From MGIIb-O3 sp046710875 (lineage in GTDB: Archaea > Thermoplasmatota > Poseidoniia > Poseidoniales > Thalassarchaeaceae): a DNA stretch of 32,112 nt. Positions 25,277 to 32,112 of this stretch are shown piece after piece. The position numbers and the translations under genes are program-made. Location: the NCBI GenBank assembly GCA_046710875.1, contig JBKEHQ010000005.1:1-32112 (forward strand). The letters run 5' to 3'. Position 1 is the stretch's first letter, and every line of letters begins with the position of its first letter. A model generated the notes under the pieces. It saw only the letters and a program-made list of their open reading frames with translations, made no database searches and was not told the DNA's origin.

Positions 25277-26826
25277 ACCACTTGGGCCAATATATTTTCA
25301 GCACCTTCGGATTTTGTAAAATGAATTAAAGCATCCCTCAATACAGATATTATCAGATCAATTTCAGATGAGGTTAGGCCAAAATGCGGAGTAAATCTTA
25401 GAGCATTTTTACCTCCGTGAATTATTCCTAAACCATTGCACCTACACCATTCTTCTACCATTCCAGGGCCAATGACAGTCAGTTTAGTTGGATCTAATTC
25501 AGCGCTCAGTAATAGCCCAGTACCTTGAATTTTGGTTATGCATCCAGGTAACTCATCTGAAAGTAAATTCAATTTTTCTAGGAATTCAGCACCCTTATTA
25601 ACAATATTATTCCTTAGTTCTGGAGTTATTTTATCCAATACAGCCACAGCAGTTTCCAAGGCTCTAGGATTTGTAGTCATAGTATTTCCGTATATTCCGA
25701 CCTCATATAAATTAGCTGCATTTTCACTTAATCCGACAATCGAGAGAGGGTATTGCCCTGCATTAAGTGCTTTAGACCATGTCTCCATATCTGGAACTTC
25801 GCAGGTTTCGAAACCAGCATAATCAACAATACTAAGGCATCCTTGACCCCTTAATCCGGCCTGAATAGAATCCACCAAAAGCATAGTACCATTATTAGTA
25901 CATAATTTTCTTGCTTCATCATAGAATTCTCTGGTTATGCATAACCCGGGATTTCCTTCACCCATAACTGGCTCAATTGCCATTAATTCTATGAAATCTC
26001 CATTTAATTCTGCTTTTGAAAAGGCTTCCCTGAGTTCGGCTATGTTATTCGGCGAAACAAGAATTAAATTTTGACGATCACGGAAGGTGGCTAGATTAGA
26101 ATCATATTTTTCTTTGCATGAATCTGATAATTGGGCGGGCCTATCAGTTCTACCATGAAATCCTTGAGTTAATGCAAGTAATTTTGGAGTTTTGCCCTCG
26201 TGCCTTCCACCTTTTGAAGTCATATTGAATGAATTTACATCAGATATCCTAAGAGATATGGTAACTGATTCAGAGCCACTATTTAAGCATACAAATCTAC
26301 TAAATGGACAAATATTTCTCTTGTGGCCAACTTCTTTCCTTAGTCTATCAGCAAGTCTTTTGTGGCTGAAAGACGGCGTCATGACATTCGCCATAACCCA
26401 GTTTTCTTTCATTGCCGATAATATATCAATTGGCCCATGGCCCATTCCGAGCATCCCATAACCCCCATTATCATGCAAAACAGCTCCATGCGAGGTAATT
26501 ATCCAGGGACCCCTTGCAGCAATTGCAACGTATGGGTTAATCGTATACTTAGAATAAAAGTTAACATAATCGCTTTGTAATTTAGAAATAAGATCTTGTT
26601 CATCCATTTTAAGAACATCTGAGCCAAAGTCGTTAATTAAATTATTTTGATTGATTACTGCTTCATCGACTGCTTGAGACAGTGAGGGATCCAATTTGCT
26701 AAACTTTGTAATAAAATTATCATTTAGACCGGTTGTATCGGCGTTTCCAGATTTACTACGGACTATACTTAATTGGTTAAGGACAGAGTTCATCAATCGT
26801 CCGAGAGTGTTCCCATTCATCAACAT
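25273..26826 (-). CDS. Class III (PLP) aminotransferase
   Basis: 517 residues; ATGs at 26826 and 26820 are both possible starts. Class III signatures: NSGSES (about 182-187), TQGFHGRT (220-227), IEPVMGEGNPG (284-294), LLVDSIQAGLRGQG (D319) and the PLP-lysine region TWSKALNAGQYPLS (K352), then YGNTMTTNPRAL. The family moves amino groups from omega-amines such as lysine, ornithine or GABA to 2-oxoglutarate; overall shape and the Q after D-S-I resemble lysine 6-aminotransferases, but the substrate is uncertain. About 95 residues precede the usual N-terminal domain start, an unusual extension. Overlaps the SDR-like gene by four bases. Confidence 0.9.
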   Translation of the reverse strand: MLMNGNTLGRLMNSVLNQLSIVRSKSGNADTTGLNDNFITKFSKLDPSLSQAVDEAVINQNNLINDFGSDVLKMDEQDLISKLQSDYVNFYSKYTINPYVAIAARGPWIITSHGAVLHDNGGYGMLGMGHGPIDILSAMKENWVMANVMTPSFSHKRLADRLRKEVGHKRNICPFSRFVCLNSGSESVTISLRISDVNSFNMTSKGGRHEGKTPKLLALTQGFHGRTDRPAQLSDSCKEKYDSNLATFRDRQNLILVSPNNIAELREAFSKAELNGDFIELMAIEPVMGEGNPGLCITREFYDEARKLCTNNGTMLLVDSIQAGLRGQGCLSIVDYAGFETCEVPDMETWSKALNAGQYPLSIVGLSENAANLYEVGIYGNTMTTNPRALETAVAVLDKITPELRNNIVNKGAEFLEKLNLLSDELPGCITKIQGTGLLLSAELDPTKLTVIGPGMVEEWCRCNGLGIIHGGKNALRFTPHFGLTSSEIDLIISVLRDALIHFTKSEGAENILAQVV

Positions 26827-26832
26827 TTTCTG

Positions 26833-26845
26833 AAGAGAATCTCTT
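26833..26845. promoter_or_regulatory. Perfect palindrome just upstream of aminotransferase start
   Basis: AAGAGA-A-TCTCTT, six-base arms around one base, lies seven bases upstream of the aminotransferase ATG. It could be an operator or form a leader hairpin covering the ribosome-binding region. Confidence 0.3.
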
Positions 26846-26928
26846 TTTCCATAATTACTGATTTGTTAATAAAAAAATATTTTAAAAATTAAATTCTGAT
26901 AATCAATCAAATAATCAAAGTGAGTTTG

Positions 26929-26980
26929 ATTTTTCAATTGAAAAATTACTTTTATTACAAAAATTCTAATTGAAAAATTA
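26929..26980. promoter_or_regulatory. AT-rich divergent promoter region with 18-bp palindrome and direct repeat
   Basis: ATTTTTCAATTGAAAAAT (26929-26946) is a perfect 18-base palindrome. The half-element AATTGAAAAATTA within it (26936-26948) recurs at 26968-26980, 32 bases on, about three helical turns. The region lies between the divergent aminotransferase and PRC-barrel genes. Some symmetry is expected in such AT-rich DNA. Confidence 0.35.
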
Positions 26981-26993
26981 TTCTTGTTTATGG

Positions 26994-27004
26994 AATATAT
27001 ATAA
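26994..27004 (+). promoter_or_regulatory. TATA box for the PRC-barrel gene
   Basis: AATATATATAA is a strong archaeal TATA box. Transcription would start near 27028, giving a leader of about 45 bases that contains the GAGG ribosome-binding site before the ATG at 27075. Confidence 0.55.
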
Positions 27005-27074
27005 GTGCCTTTCTTACCTTGGCTTACTTGAGGAAGACGGCGGGGATGCAGAAACACCTTTCAGAGGAAATACA

Positions 27075-27668
27075 ATGAATGATGAATTTAGAATACAAGA
27101 ATTGCTACAAAGAGAAGTATATGTTGGAGATAAATTAGTGGGCGTTATAACAGGAGAAAGATTTCATCCAAGTGATGATTATGTTAAATCCATGAGACTC
27201 CAAGTTGTAGATAATGTGGCAAATGAATATATGCGAAAACCAGCTGAATATGCTCCCTTGTCAAAGGAATTAGTACATAGCATTCGATCAGATGGGGCCG
27301 TAAAATTATCTAAATCTATGAGAGAATTACAAAGGAGATGGAGAAATACAGTTAGAATTAACGAAAAATTATTCGCCCCTGATGAACTAAAAGACCGTGC
27401 AGTATTAGATAATGATGGATCTGACATAGGCAATGTAATAGGATTGGTAAAGATAAAAAGAACCTACAAGGGATTAATAGTAAAGCCTCATTTTATGATG
27501 AAAACTAGATATTCACTACCTGAAACGATAATTGTACCAGTTGGGCAATTATCAAGAACAACTGCTAGATTGGATGAAATAATACTGAAGTGTTCTGCTA
27601 AAAGATTGAGTACTTTGCCTAGTTATATAAAATTGAACAGTGAAGATGTAGTTTTTGATAAAGACTAA
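27075..27668 (+). CDS. PRC-barrel-like protein
   Basis: 197 residues from the ATG at 27075, which has GAGG seven bases upstream and a strong TATA box about 75 bases upstream; a longer open frame from 26970 would begin within the promoter. Two stretches resemble PRC-barrel strands: REVYVGDKLVGVITG near residue 13, and LKDRAVLDNDGSDIGNVIGL near 105, followed by a beta-rich region with YKGLIVKP and TIIVPVGQL. Between them is a basic helical segment (SMRELQRRWRNTVRIN). PRC-barrels occur in RNA-processing and photosynthetic-centre proteins; the archaeal single proteins are mostly uncharacterised. Divergent from the aminotransferase gene, upstream of tRNA-Ile. Function unknown. Confidence 0.72.
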   Translation: MNDEFRIQELLQREVYVGDKLVGVITGERFHPSDDYVKSMRLQVVDNVANEYMRKPAEYAPLSKELVHSIRSDGAVKLSKSMRELQRRWRNTVRINEKLFAPDELKDRAVLDNDGSDIGNVIGLVKIKRTYKGLIVKPHFMMKTRYSLPETIIVPVGQLSRTTARLDEIILKCSAKRLSTLPSYIKLNSEDVVFDKD

Positions 27669-27694
27669 GTTTTGTGAGTAGTGTTCAAAAACAA

Positions 27695-27702
27695 AGTATA
27701 AC
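27695..27702 (+). promoter_or_regulatory. TATA-like box for tRNA-Ile
   Basis: AGTATAAC is centred about 20 bases before the first base of the mature tRNA, close to the usual archaeal spacing. Confidence 0.4.
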
Positions 27703-27718
27703 TCGCGAGGTCACACAA

Positions 27719-27796
27719 GGACGTGTAGCTTAGTCTGGCTGGAGCACCCGGCTGATAACCGGGAGGTCGCAAGTTCAAATCTTGTCATGTCCACCA
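27719..27796 (+). tRNA. tRNA-Ile (GAT anticodon), CCA encoded
   Basis: A complete cloverleaf. The acceptor stem pairs GGACGTG with CATGTCC (one G-U). The anticodon stem-loop is CCCGG-CTGATAA-CCGGG, anticodon GAT. The T arm is CAAG-TTCAAAT-CTTG. The 3' CCA (27794-27796) is encoded in the DNA. No intron. A TATA-like AGTATAAC near 27695-27702 lies about 20 bases upstream. Confidence 0.95.
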
Positions 27797-27854
27797 AATA
27801 CAATTTATATTAATCGACATAGTCATCAAGGGTGAACTGTTCGACTAGAACAAT

Positions 27855-28781
27855 ATGCCAATAGTTAGCGGTGCTAATGGTCAAAAAATAGCGAGTTCAT
27901 TGGCTGACATCATGAACATGGAACATGTAATAATGGAAGATAGAAGATTTCCTGATGGAGAAGGTTATGTCAGATTGCCAAATGATGCAATAGAATCCGT
28001 AAGATCTGAAAAAGTCATATTAGTTTCCAACACATTTCCTGACTCCGAGATATTAAAAACTATTTTATTATTAAATTCAATTAAAGATGTTAGGAAGGGA
28101 GATTTAGTAAATTTAAAAGGTGAAGAACCGCAAAATCTAGAAGATGTTGGACCTGGAATAATCCTAGCAATCCCATACTATGGATATTCTAGGCAGGACA
28201 AAAGATTTTCAAAAGGAGAAGTAGTATCTGCAGAAGTCATAGGTAAGTTATTGACTAATTATTGTGATGGAATGGTGATATTAGACTTGCATGAGCAATC
28301 CGTACTTGAAAAATTAAATTTTCCAATTGAATTTGTTAGTTCTATGCCAGAAATTGCTGATAAGCTAAGCAAAGATGTAATGCCAGATTTTATACTAAGC
28401 CCGGATAAGGGCGCAATAAAGAGGGCCTCAGAAGTCGCCAGAATAATAGGTTGCGAGTTTTCTTATTTAGAAAAAACTAGAATTGATGCTCATACGATAG
28501 AACATACACCTAAAGATTTAGATGTTTCAGGTAAAATTGTAGCCATAGTTGACGATATGATTAGTACGGGAGGAACAATTTGTAGGGCTAGCGATGCCCT
28601 AAGAAGACAGGGTGCATTAGAAGTTCATGCAGCATGTACTCATGGTCTTTTTACTGGTGGTGCAATTACAAAAATGGCCAATCATGTAGACGGCGTTTAC
28701 AGTACCGACTCTTTATCAAATCCTAGGGCAGTTGTAGAATCTGCTAATGCATTGTCTAGGGGCATTAAAAAATTAATATAA
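27855..28781 (+). CDS. prs: Ribose-phosphate pyrophosphokinase (PRPP synthetase)
   Basis: 308 residues. It makes PRPP from ribose 5-phosphate and ATP for nucleotide, NAD and amino-acid synthesis. Seen: the N-terminal DRRFPDGEGYVRLP, IPYYGYSRQDKRF (ATP-binding flexible region), LDLHEQSVLEKLNFP, ILSPDKGAIKRA and the PRPP-binding loop VAIVDDMISTGGTI. A short insertion (KGDLVNLKGEEPQ near residues 82-94) lies before the ATP region and is not typical. Length fits the short archaeal class. It stands between tRNA-Ile and the ribosomal cluster, and a T-run follows its stop. Confidence 0.95.
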   Translation: MPIVSGANGQKIASSLADIMNMEHVIMEDRRFPDGEGYVRLPNDAIESVRSEKVILVSNTFPDSEILKTILLLNSIKDVRKGDLVNLKGEEPQNLEDVGPGIILAIPYYGYSRQDKRFSKGEVVSAEVIGKLLTNYCDGMVILDLHEQSVLEKLNFPIEFVSSMPEIADKLSKDVMPDFILSPDKGAIKRASEVARIIGCEFSYLEKTRIDAHTIEHTPKDLDVSGKIVAIVDDMISTGGTICRASDALRRQGALEVHAACTHGLFTGGAITKMANHVDGVYSTDSLSNPRAVVESANALSRGIKKLI

Positions 28782-28795
28782 CTCAGATTTGGAAG

Positions 28796-28803
28796 TTTTT
28801 TTT
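28796..28803 (+). terminator. T-run terminator after prs
   Basis: Eight consecutive T lie 14 bases past the prs stop, directly before the promoter of the ribosomal-protein cluster; this fits archaeal termination. Confidence 0.5.
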
Positions 28804-28814
28804 AATGCGTTGCG

Positions 28815-28843
28815 TTTATATCAGCCAAGTCGTGCGCCGACTT
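28815..28843 (+). promoter_or_regulatory. Promoter and hairpin of the eL8 operon
   Basis: TTTATATC (28815-28822) is a TATA box. Directly after it lies a perfect inverted repeat, AAGTCG-TGCGC-CGACTT (28827-28843), GC-rich against the AT-rich surroundings. It spans the expected transcription start, so it may be an operator. GAGGAG precedes the eL8 ATG as a ribosome-binding site. Confidence 0.5.
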
Positions 28844-28865
28844 ACCTACATGAGGAGATTATCTA

Positions 28866-29246
28866 ATGAGTGTACATATATCTTTTGAAACCCCGCAAGA
28901 CGTACAAGAGCAAGTCTATGAAATGGTGAAGGCCGTTGGGAAGAATGAACGTGGAAGACTGAAGAAGGGTGCCAATGAAGTTACCAAAGCTGCAGAGAGA
29001 GGTACTGCACTAATGATAGTAATGGCAGAAAATGTAAGTCCGGGAGAATTATTAGCCCATATTCCAATGATTTGTAAAGAAAAAGATATTCCATTCATAT
29101 ATGTAGCCGATCAAACATTCCTTGCTGAAGCAGCAGGAATGAGTAATGGAACTAAAACTGCAGCAGTAGCTGTAATTAGCATGGAAAAAGATGCTCAAGA
29201 CAGATTTAATGAAATTAAAGGTCACTTTGAGACCTTGTCACAGTAA
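28866..29246 (+). CDS. rpl7ae: Ribosomal protein eL8 (L7Ae)
   Basis: 126 residues, normal length. An RNA-binding protein that recognises kink-turns in 23S rRNA, and in archaea also in box C/D and H/ACA guide RNAs and RNase P. Seen: GRLKKGANEVTKAAERGTA (the kink-turn-contacting helix), LMIVMAENVSPGELLAHIP, CKEKDIPFIYVADQ and AEAAGMSNGTKTAAVAV. First gene of the archaeal cluster eL8-eS28-eL24-Ndk-aIF5B. GAGGAG precedes the ATG. In other archaea L7Ae represses its own mRNA through a leader kink-turn, which may apply here. Confidence 0.97.
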   Translation: MSVHISFETPQDVQEQVYEMVKAVGKNERGRLKKGANEVTKAAERGTALMIVMAENVSPGELLAHIPMICKEKDIPFIYVADQTFLAEAAGMSNGTKTAAVAVISMEKDAQDRFNEIKGHFETLSQ

Positions 29247-29269
29247 GGATAACCTCGGGAGTTGAAGAT

Positions 29270-29488
29270 ATGGCAAAAGAAGCGTGGCCAGCAGAAGTTG
29301 TTGAAATTGTTGGTAGAACCGGGATGACTGGAGAAGCTACTCAAGTCAAAGTTAGAGTTAATGACTCAAATAATCCAAGAGATATTGGGAGAATAATTGC
29401 ACGTAATGTAGTTGGACCAATTCGAGTAGGAGATATCCTAATGTTAAGAGATACTGGACGAGAAGCCCGTAGATTAGGAACTAGGTAG
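29270..29488 (+). CDS. rps28e: Ribosomal protein eS28
   Basis: 72 residues. Small-subunit protein specific to archaea and eukaryotes, an OB-fold near the mRNA exit channel. Seen: AEVVEIVGRTGMTGEATQVK, GRIIARNVVGPIRVGDIL and the invariant end LMLRDTGREARRLGTR. The ATG has GGGAG upstream. 23 bases after eL8 and 9 before eL24, so cotranscribed. Confidence 0.97.
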   Translation: MAKEAWPAEVVEIVGRTGMTGEATQVKVRVNDSNNPRDIGRIIARNVVGPIRVGDILMLRDTGREARRLGTR

Positions 29489-29497
29489 GTTATTAAA

Positions 29498-29689
29498 ATG
29501 CCAGAAAGAAGAATTTGTAGTTTCTCACATGAAGAAATAGAACCTGGAACAGGCATGATGTTTGTTAAAAAAGATGGTTCAGTAATGTGGTTCAAGGATA
29601 GTAAAGCTCGAAAAAATGCATTAAAGTTACGCCGTAATCCACGAAGACTAAAGTGGACACAACGCTATGAGAAAGGCGGAATTAAATAA
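29498..29689 (+). CDS. rpl24e: Ribosomal protein eL24, zinc-finger cysteines lost
   Basis: 63 residues. Large-subunit protein of archaea and eukaryotes. The fold-defining segments are intact: EIEPGTGMMFVKKDGSVMWF and KNALKLRRNPRRLKWT. The usual zinc-finger residues are largely gone: the first CxxC pair reads C7-S-F-S10, and the usual F-C-S-S-K-C reads F-K33-D-S-K-A37, so only C7 of four cysteines remains. This is a zinc-free variant, not a broken gene; length and end are normal. Last gene before a long T-run terminator. Confidence 0.95.
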   Translation: MPERRICSFSHEEIEPGTGMMFVKKDGSVMWFKDSKARKNALKLRRNPRRLKWTQRYEKGGIK

Positions 29690-29695
29690 CTTAAT

Positions 29696-29713
29696 CTTAA
29701 ATTTTTTTTTAAG
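29696..29713 (+). terminator. T-run terminator after eL24
   Basis: CTTAAA, nine T and AAG form an AT hairpin with a long T-run seven bases past the eL24 stop, ending the eL8-eS28-eL24 transcript before the convergent lipoprotein gene. Confidence 0.6.
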
Positions 29714-29746
29714 TAATTATTTTTCCATTAATAATATATTTTCATT

Positions 29747-30214
29747 TTACTGAGCAGTAAGTTTGTATTCTACTCTAGCCCGATCATTGTCGTCGCTTAA
29801 TAGTGGATTACCACCTGATTGGTCGGGAGGTTGCGCATCTCCGCAATCTGTGTTATCCAATACCGTAACATAAGTACCTTCATCTACAGTAACTTCAATA
29901 TCTACATTAGAAGTATTAGGATCGCTTAGTTTGACAATATAATTGAATGCATTACATTCTTTGTAATCCGCATAATTAAGTTCAGTCATAGTATAAAGAT
30001 CAATATTAGGTCCATCTAAGAGATCAAGATTTATTCGTATAACTCTAACACTGTCAATTGTCCATGTCAATTTAATATGTTCATCTTCATCAATAAAAAC
30101 TGTATCATCAAATAATTCCTGTTCAGGATTAATTGTATCTTCCACACTAGATAAACAACCTGAAGTAGTCATTATCATAGAAATGAGTAATATATGTAGT
30201 ACACGCATACACAT
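29747..30214 (-). CDS. Predicted small lipoprotein, function unknown
   Basis: 155 residues from the ATG at 30214 (a TTG at 30232 would add six). The N-terminus has the hydrophobic core VLHILLISMIM and lipobox TTSGC, so the mature protein is probably lipid-anchored outside the membrane. The mature part is acidic and beta-rich, with three cysteines (the lipobox cysteine aside, CNAF and DCGD) and an asparagine/aspartate-rich C-terminus. It has no recognised family. It lies antisense inside the otherwise conserved eL8-to-aIF5B translation cluster, which splits the eL24 and ndk genes. Compare the other orphan lipoprotein at 13000. Confidence 0.7.
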   Translation of the reverse strand: MCMRVLHILLISMIMTTSGCLSSVEDTINPEQELFDDTVFIDEDEHIKLTWTIDSVRVIRINLDLLDGPNIDLYTMTELNYADYKECNAFNYIVKLSDPNTSNVDIEVTVDEGTYVTVLDNTDCGDAQPPDQSGGNPLLSDDNDRARVEYKLTAQ

Positions 30215-30312
30215 TCGAAGTGCTGATAGCAAATCAATAATTCGGCTCTTTGAGTGTAAGATGTACCAAGTTGGGCTTTGCGTTGAAATAGGGGAGGTTA
30301 GTCGGGCAGAAT

Positions 30313-30768
30313 ATGGGAGATATGCAGACTACCTATATAATGATTAAACCGGATGGCGTTCAGAGGGGATTAGTTGGCGAAATATTAGCCCGATTTGAAA
30401 ATAAGGGATTGCGTTTAGTTGGGTTACAGCAAGTAATACCTTCCAATGAAGTAGCTGAAGCCCATTATGCAGTACATAAGGAAAGACCATTTTATCCTGG
30501 TCTAATAAAATTTATTACTTCTGGACCAGTAATTGCAATGGCATGGAGAGGAGTTGAGGCAATTAAAGTATCAAGAAATTTAATTGGTCCTACAAATGGT
30601 AGAGATGCGTCTCCGGGGACAATAAGAGGAGATTTGGCTATGGACATCGGTCATAATTTGATACACGGATCAGATTCTGAAGATACAGCAGAATATGAAT
30701 TAAATTTGTGGTTTCCTGACGGTATTTCTGATTGGAAAAGAGATATTGAAGACCAAATATATGAGTAA
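30313..30768 (+). CDS. ndk: Nucleoside diphosphate kinase
   Basis: 151 residues. It balances NTP pools by moving the gamma-phosphate through a phosphohistidine. Seen: TYIMIKPDGVQRGLVGEI, ENKGLRLVGLQ, YAVHKERPFYPGLIKFITSG, RNLIGPTNGRDASPGTIRGD and the active-site region HNLIHGSDS, whose second histidine is the phosphorylated one. Two ATGs (30313 and 30322) are possible starts. Part of the conserved archaeal order with aIF5B just downstream. Confidence 0.97.
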   Translation: MGDMQTTYIMIKPDGVQRGLVGEILARFENKGLRLVGLQQVIPSNEVAEAHYAVHKERPFYPGLIKFITSGPVIAMAWRGVEAIKVSRNLIGPTNGRDASPGTIRGDLAMDIGHNLIHGSDSEDTAEYELNLWFPDGISDWKRDIEDQIYE

Positions 30769-30805
30769 GATATAGCTAAAGAGATGGAACTATGGAGATG
30801 GTTGA

Positions 30806-32112
30806 TTGGATAAAACTAGACAGCCAATTATTGCCATATTGGGTCATGTAGATCATGGTAAGACATCCCTCCTAGATCATGTAAGATCCCTAGGTTTAGA
30901 GTCTCGATCATCAGTAATGGACAGAGAAGCTGGTGGCATTACTCAACACATTGGAGCAACAGAAGTTCCTGCGAAAATTCTAAATGAATTATGTGCTGAA
31001 CTTCTTGGGGGAAAAATATTTGATTCCCCTGGGCTATTATTCATAGATACTCCAGGCCACCAATCATTCTCTGCATTGCGCTCAAGAGGAGGTTCTTTGG
31101 CAGATATTGCGATTTTGATAGTAGATATAAACGAAGGTTGCAAACCACAAACAATTGAATCCATGCGCATCCTTAAAGAATCTAAAACTCCATTTGTCAT
31201 CGCTGCAAATAAGGTGGACAGAGTTCATGGTTGGAATTGTCAAAATGGAAGGTCGATGGCGCATTCACTTCGTAAGCAGTCTAAAGATGCATTTGACTTA
31301 TTTGAACAAAAATATTGGAAATTGGTAGGTCAATTTGCAGAACATGGATTTAACATAGAAAGATATGATAAAGTTAAAGATTTTACTAAAGATGTTGCTG
31401 TTGTTCCAATATCGGCTAGAGAGGGTGAAGGGATACAGGACCTATTGGCCGTAGTAATAGGCCTTGCAGAAAGATATTTGATTGAAAAACTATCAGATAT
31501 TCAAGGTTCAGGAGAAGGGACCGTACTTGAAATGAAAGAAGAAAGAGGTTTGGGGAAAACATTGGATGTAATACTTCATCGAGGATCAATAAAAAAAGGA
31601 GATAAAATAGTTTTAGTGACTAATGAAGGAGGAGTTTTGACTCGGGTCAAGGGGATGTTTAGCCCTCGAGGGATGAGTGAAATGCGTGATGCTGGAAATA
31701 GATGGGACGATGTAGATGTTCTCCATGCTGCATCTGGATTGAAAATAAGCGCTGTGGATTTAGATGGTGTATTAGCAGGCACAACCTTGAGAGTTGTACA
31801 CAATGAATTAGAAATTAAAGAAGCAATGCAAGAGGCCAATAATGAGTCAGAATTATCTATCGAGTTAAGTGAAGAAGGAGTTTGTATTAAATCAGATACT
31901 GTTGGAGGTTTGGAAGCATTATCAAAAGAATTAGGAGGTATAGGGATTCCTATTCGTAGTGCAACTATTGGAAAAGTTGGAAGAAGGGATGTCAGAAGTG
32001 TGGAAACATCTGCAGATCCATTTCATAGAGTCATTATGGCATTTAATACTGAAATATCATCTGATGCTGAAAATGAAATAGAAAATTCTGAAAATAATGT
32101 GAAATATATAAG
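30806..32112 (+). CDS. infB: Translation initiation factor aIF5B (IF2 family), C-terminus outside window
   Basis: The open frame continues off the right edge (435 codons seen). The GTPase domain begins at once: QPIIAILGHVDHGKTSLLD (G1), AGGITQHIGA (G2), FIDTPGHQSF (G3), AANKVD (G4) and SAREGEG (G5), then the domain-II beta barrel (EERGLGKTLDVILHRG). It joins ribosomal subunits and positions initiator tRNA. The frame is closed by TGA directly before the TTG at 30806, so on this sequence TTG is the only start before G1; GGAG lies seven bases upstream. Two ATGs at 30784 and 30792 lie in other frames. A one-base loss in the A-run at 30812-30815 would explain this equally well. Confidence 0.93.
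   Translation, partial: MDKTRQPIIAILGHVDHGKTSLLDHVRSLGLESRSSVMDREAGGITQHIGATEVPAKILNELCAELLGGKIFDSPGLLFIDTPGHQSFSALRSRGGSLADIAILIVDINEGCKPQTIESMRILKESKTPFVIAANKVDRVHGWNCQNGRSMAHSLRKQSKDAFDLFEQKYWKLVGQFAEHGFNIERYDKVKDFTKDVAVVPISAREGEGIQDLLAVVIGLAERYLIEKLSDIQGSGEGTVLEMKEERGLGKTLDVILHRGSIKKGDKIVLVTNEGGVLTRVKGMFSPRGMSEMRDAGNRWDDVDVLHAASGLKISAVDLDGVLAGTTLRVVHNELEIKEAMQEANNESELSIELSEEGVCIKSDTVGGLEALSKELGGIGIPIRSATIGKVGRRDVRSVETSADPFHRVIMAFNTEISSDAENEIENSENNVKYI

Noticed and set aside
26970..27074. Longer N-terminus of the PRC-barrel protein
   Set aside because: It would start upstream of the TATA box and its translated sequence has no protein-like pattern; the ATG at 27075 has a ribosome-binding site.
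29498..29689. Calling eL24 a broken gene because of missing cysteines
   Set aside because: Length, core motifs and operon position are normal; zinc-free variants of ribosomal proteins are known.
1..32112. CRISPR array, insertion sequence, integrase or prophage
   Set aside because: No spaced direct-repeat array, transposase, terminal inverted repeats or phage structural genes were seen.
1..32112. Canonical c-type cytochrome
   Set aside because: No CXXCH within an exported protein was seen; only CXCH and CX3CH variants occur.

Overview
The window is AT-rich archaeal DNA. The archaeal calls are ribosomal proteins uS2, eL8 (L7Ae), eS28 and eL24, translation factor aIF5B, deoxyhypusine synthase and a geranylgeranyl reductase for lipid saturation. 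They sit beside genes of bacterial character: UvrB, an Hc1-type histone-like protein, a fused beta-oxidation enzyme, a UbiD/UbiA pair and a CcmF-type haem lyase. This mix, with large PKD-rich surface proteins and two small lipoproteins, best fits a marine planktonic archaeon of the Poseidoniia (Marine Group II or a relative). That assignment is inference from gene content, not from a marker tree. Genes are tightly packed and no gene-free stretch exceeds about 300 bases.

Positions 1-6579 are a cell-surface region. Two divergent GT4 glycosyltransferases (the first runs off the left edge) are followed by a three-gene overlapping minus-strand operon: an 880-residue surface protein, a 360-residue anchored protein and a 198-residue multi-pass membrane protein. 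The first two share a Reeler/choice-of-anchor-V-like domain preceded by a Cys-Cys-His motif with unusual spacing (CXCH and CX3CH). Positions 6672-8747 hold a 3-hydroxyacyl-CoA dehydrogenase/enoyl-CoA hydratase fusion. Positions 8769-11318 hold a possible microprotein and three consecutive winged-helix regulators, two with operator-like inverted repeats at their start.

Positions 11300-18162 (minus strand) carry tRNA-dihydrouridine synthase, uS2, a lipoprotein, a long FKBP prolyl isomerase, CcmF and a geranylgeranyl reductase; the last two overlap. Running the other way, 18271-24557 carries a UbiD-type decarboxylase and UbiA-type prenyltransferase (probably MqnL/MqnP of futalosine-type menaquinone synthesis), UvrB, deoxyhypusine synthase and the Hc1-like protein. 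CcmF, the quinone genes and the Cys-Cys-His surface proteins together hint at an exported electron-transfer chain, but no canonical CXXCH cytochrome is in the window.

Positions 24599-26826 (minus) hold a degenerate SDR-like protein overlapped by a class III aminotransferase. An AT-rich divergent promoter region with a perfect palindrome separates them from a PRC-barrel protein. Then come tRNA-Ile(GAT), PRPP synthetase and the archaeal translation cluster eL8-eS28-eL24-Ndk-aIF5B, interrupted by an antisense lipoprotein gene. aIF5B runs off the right edge.
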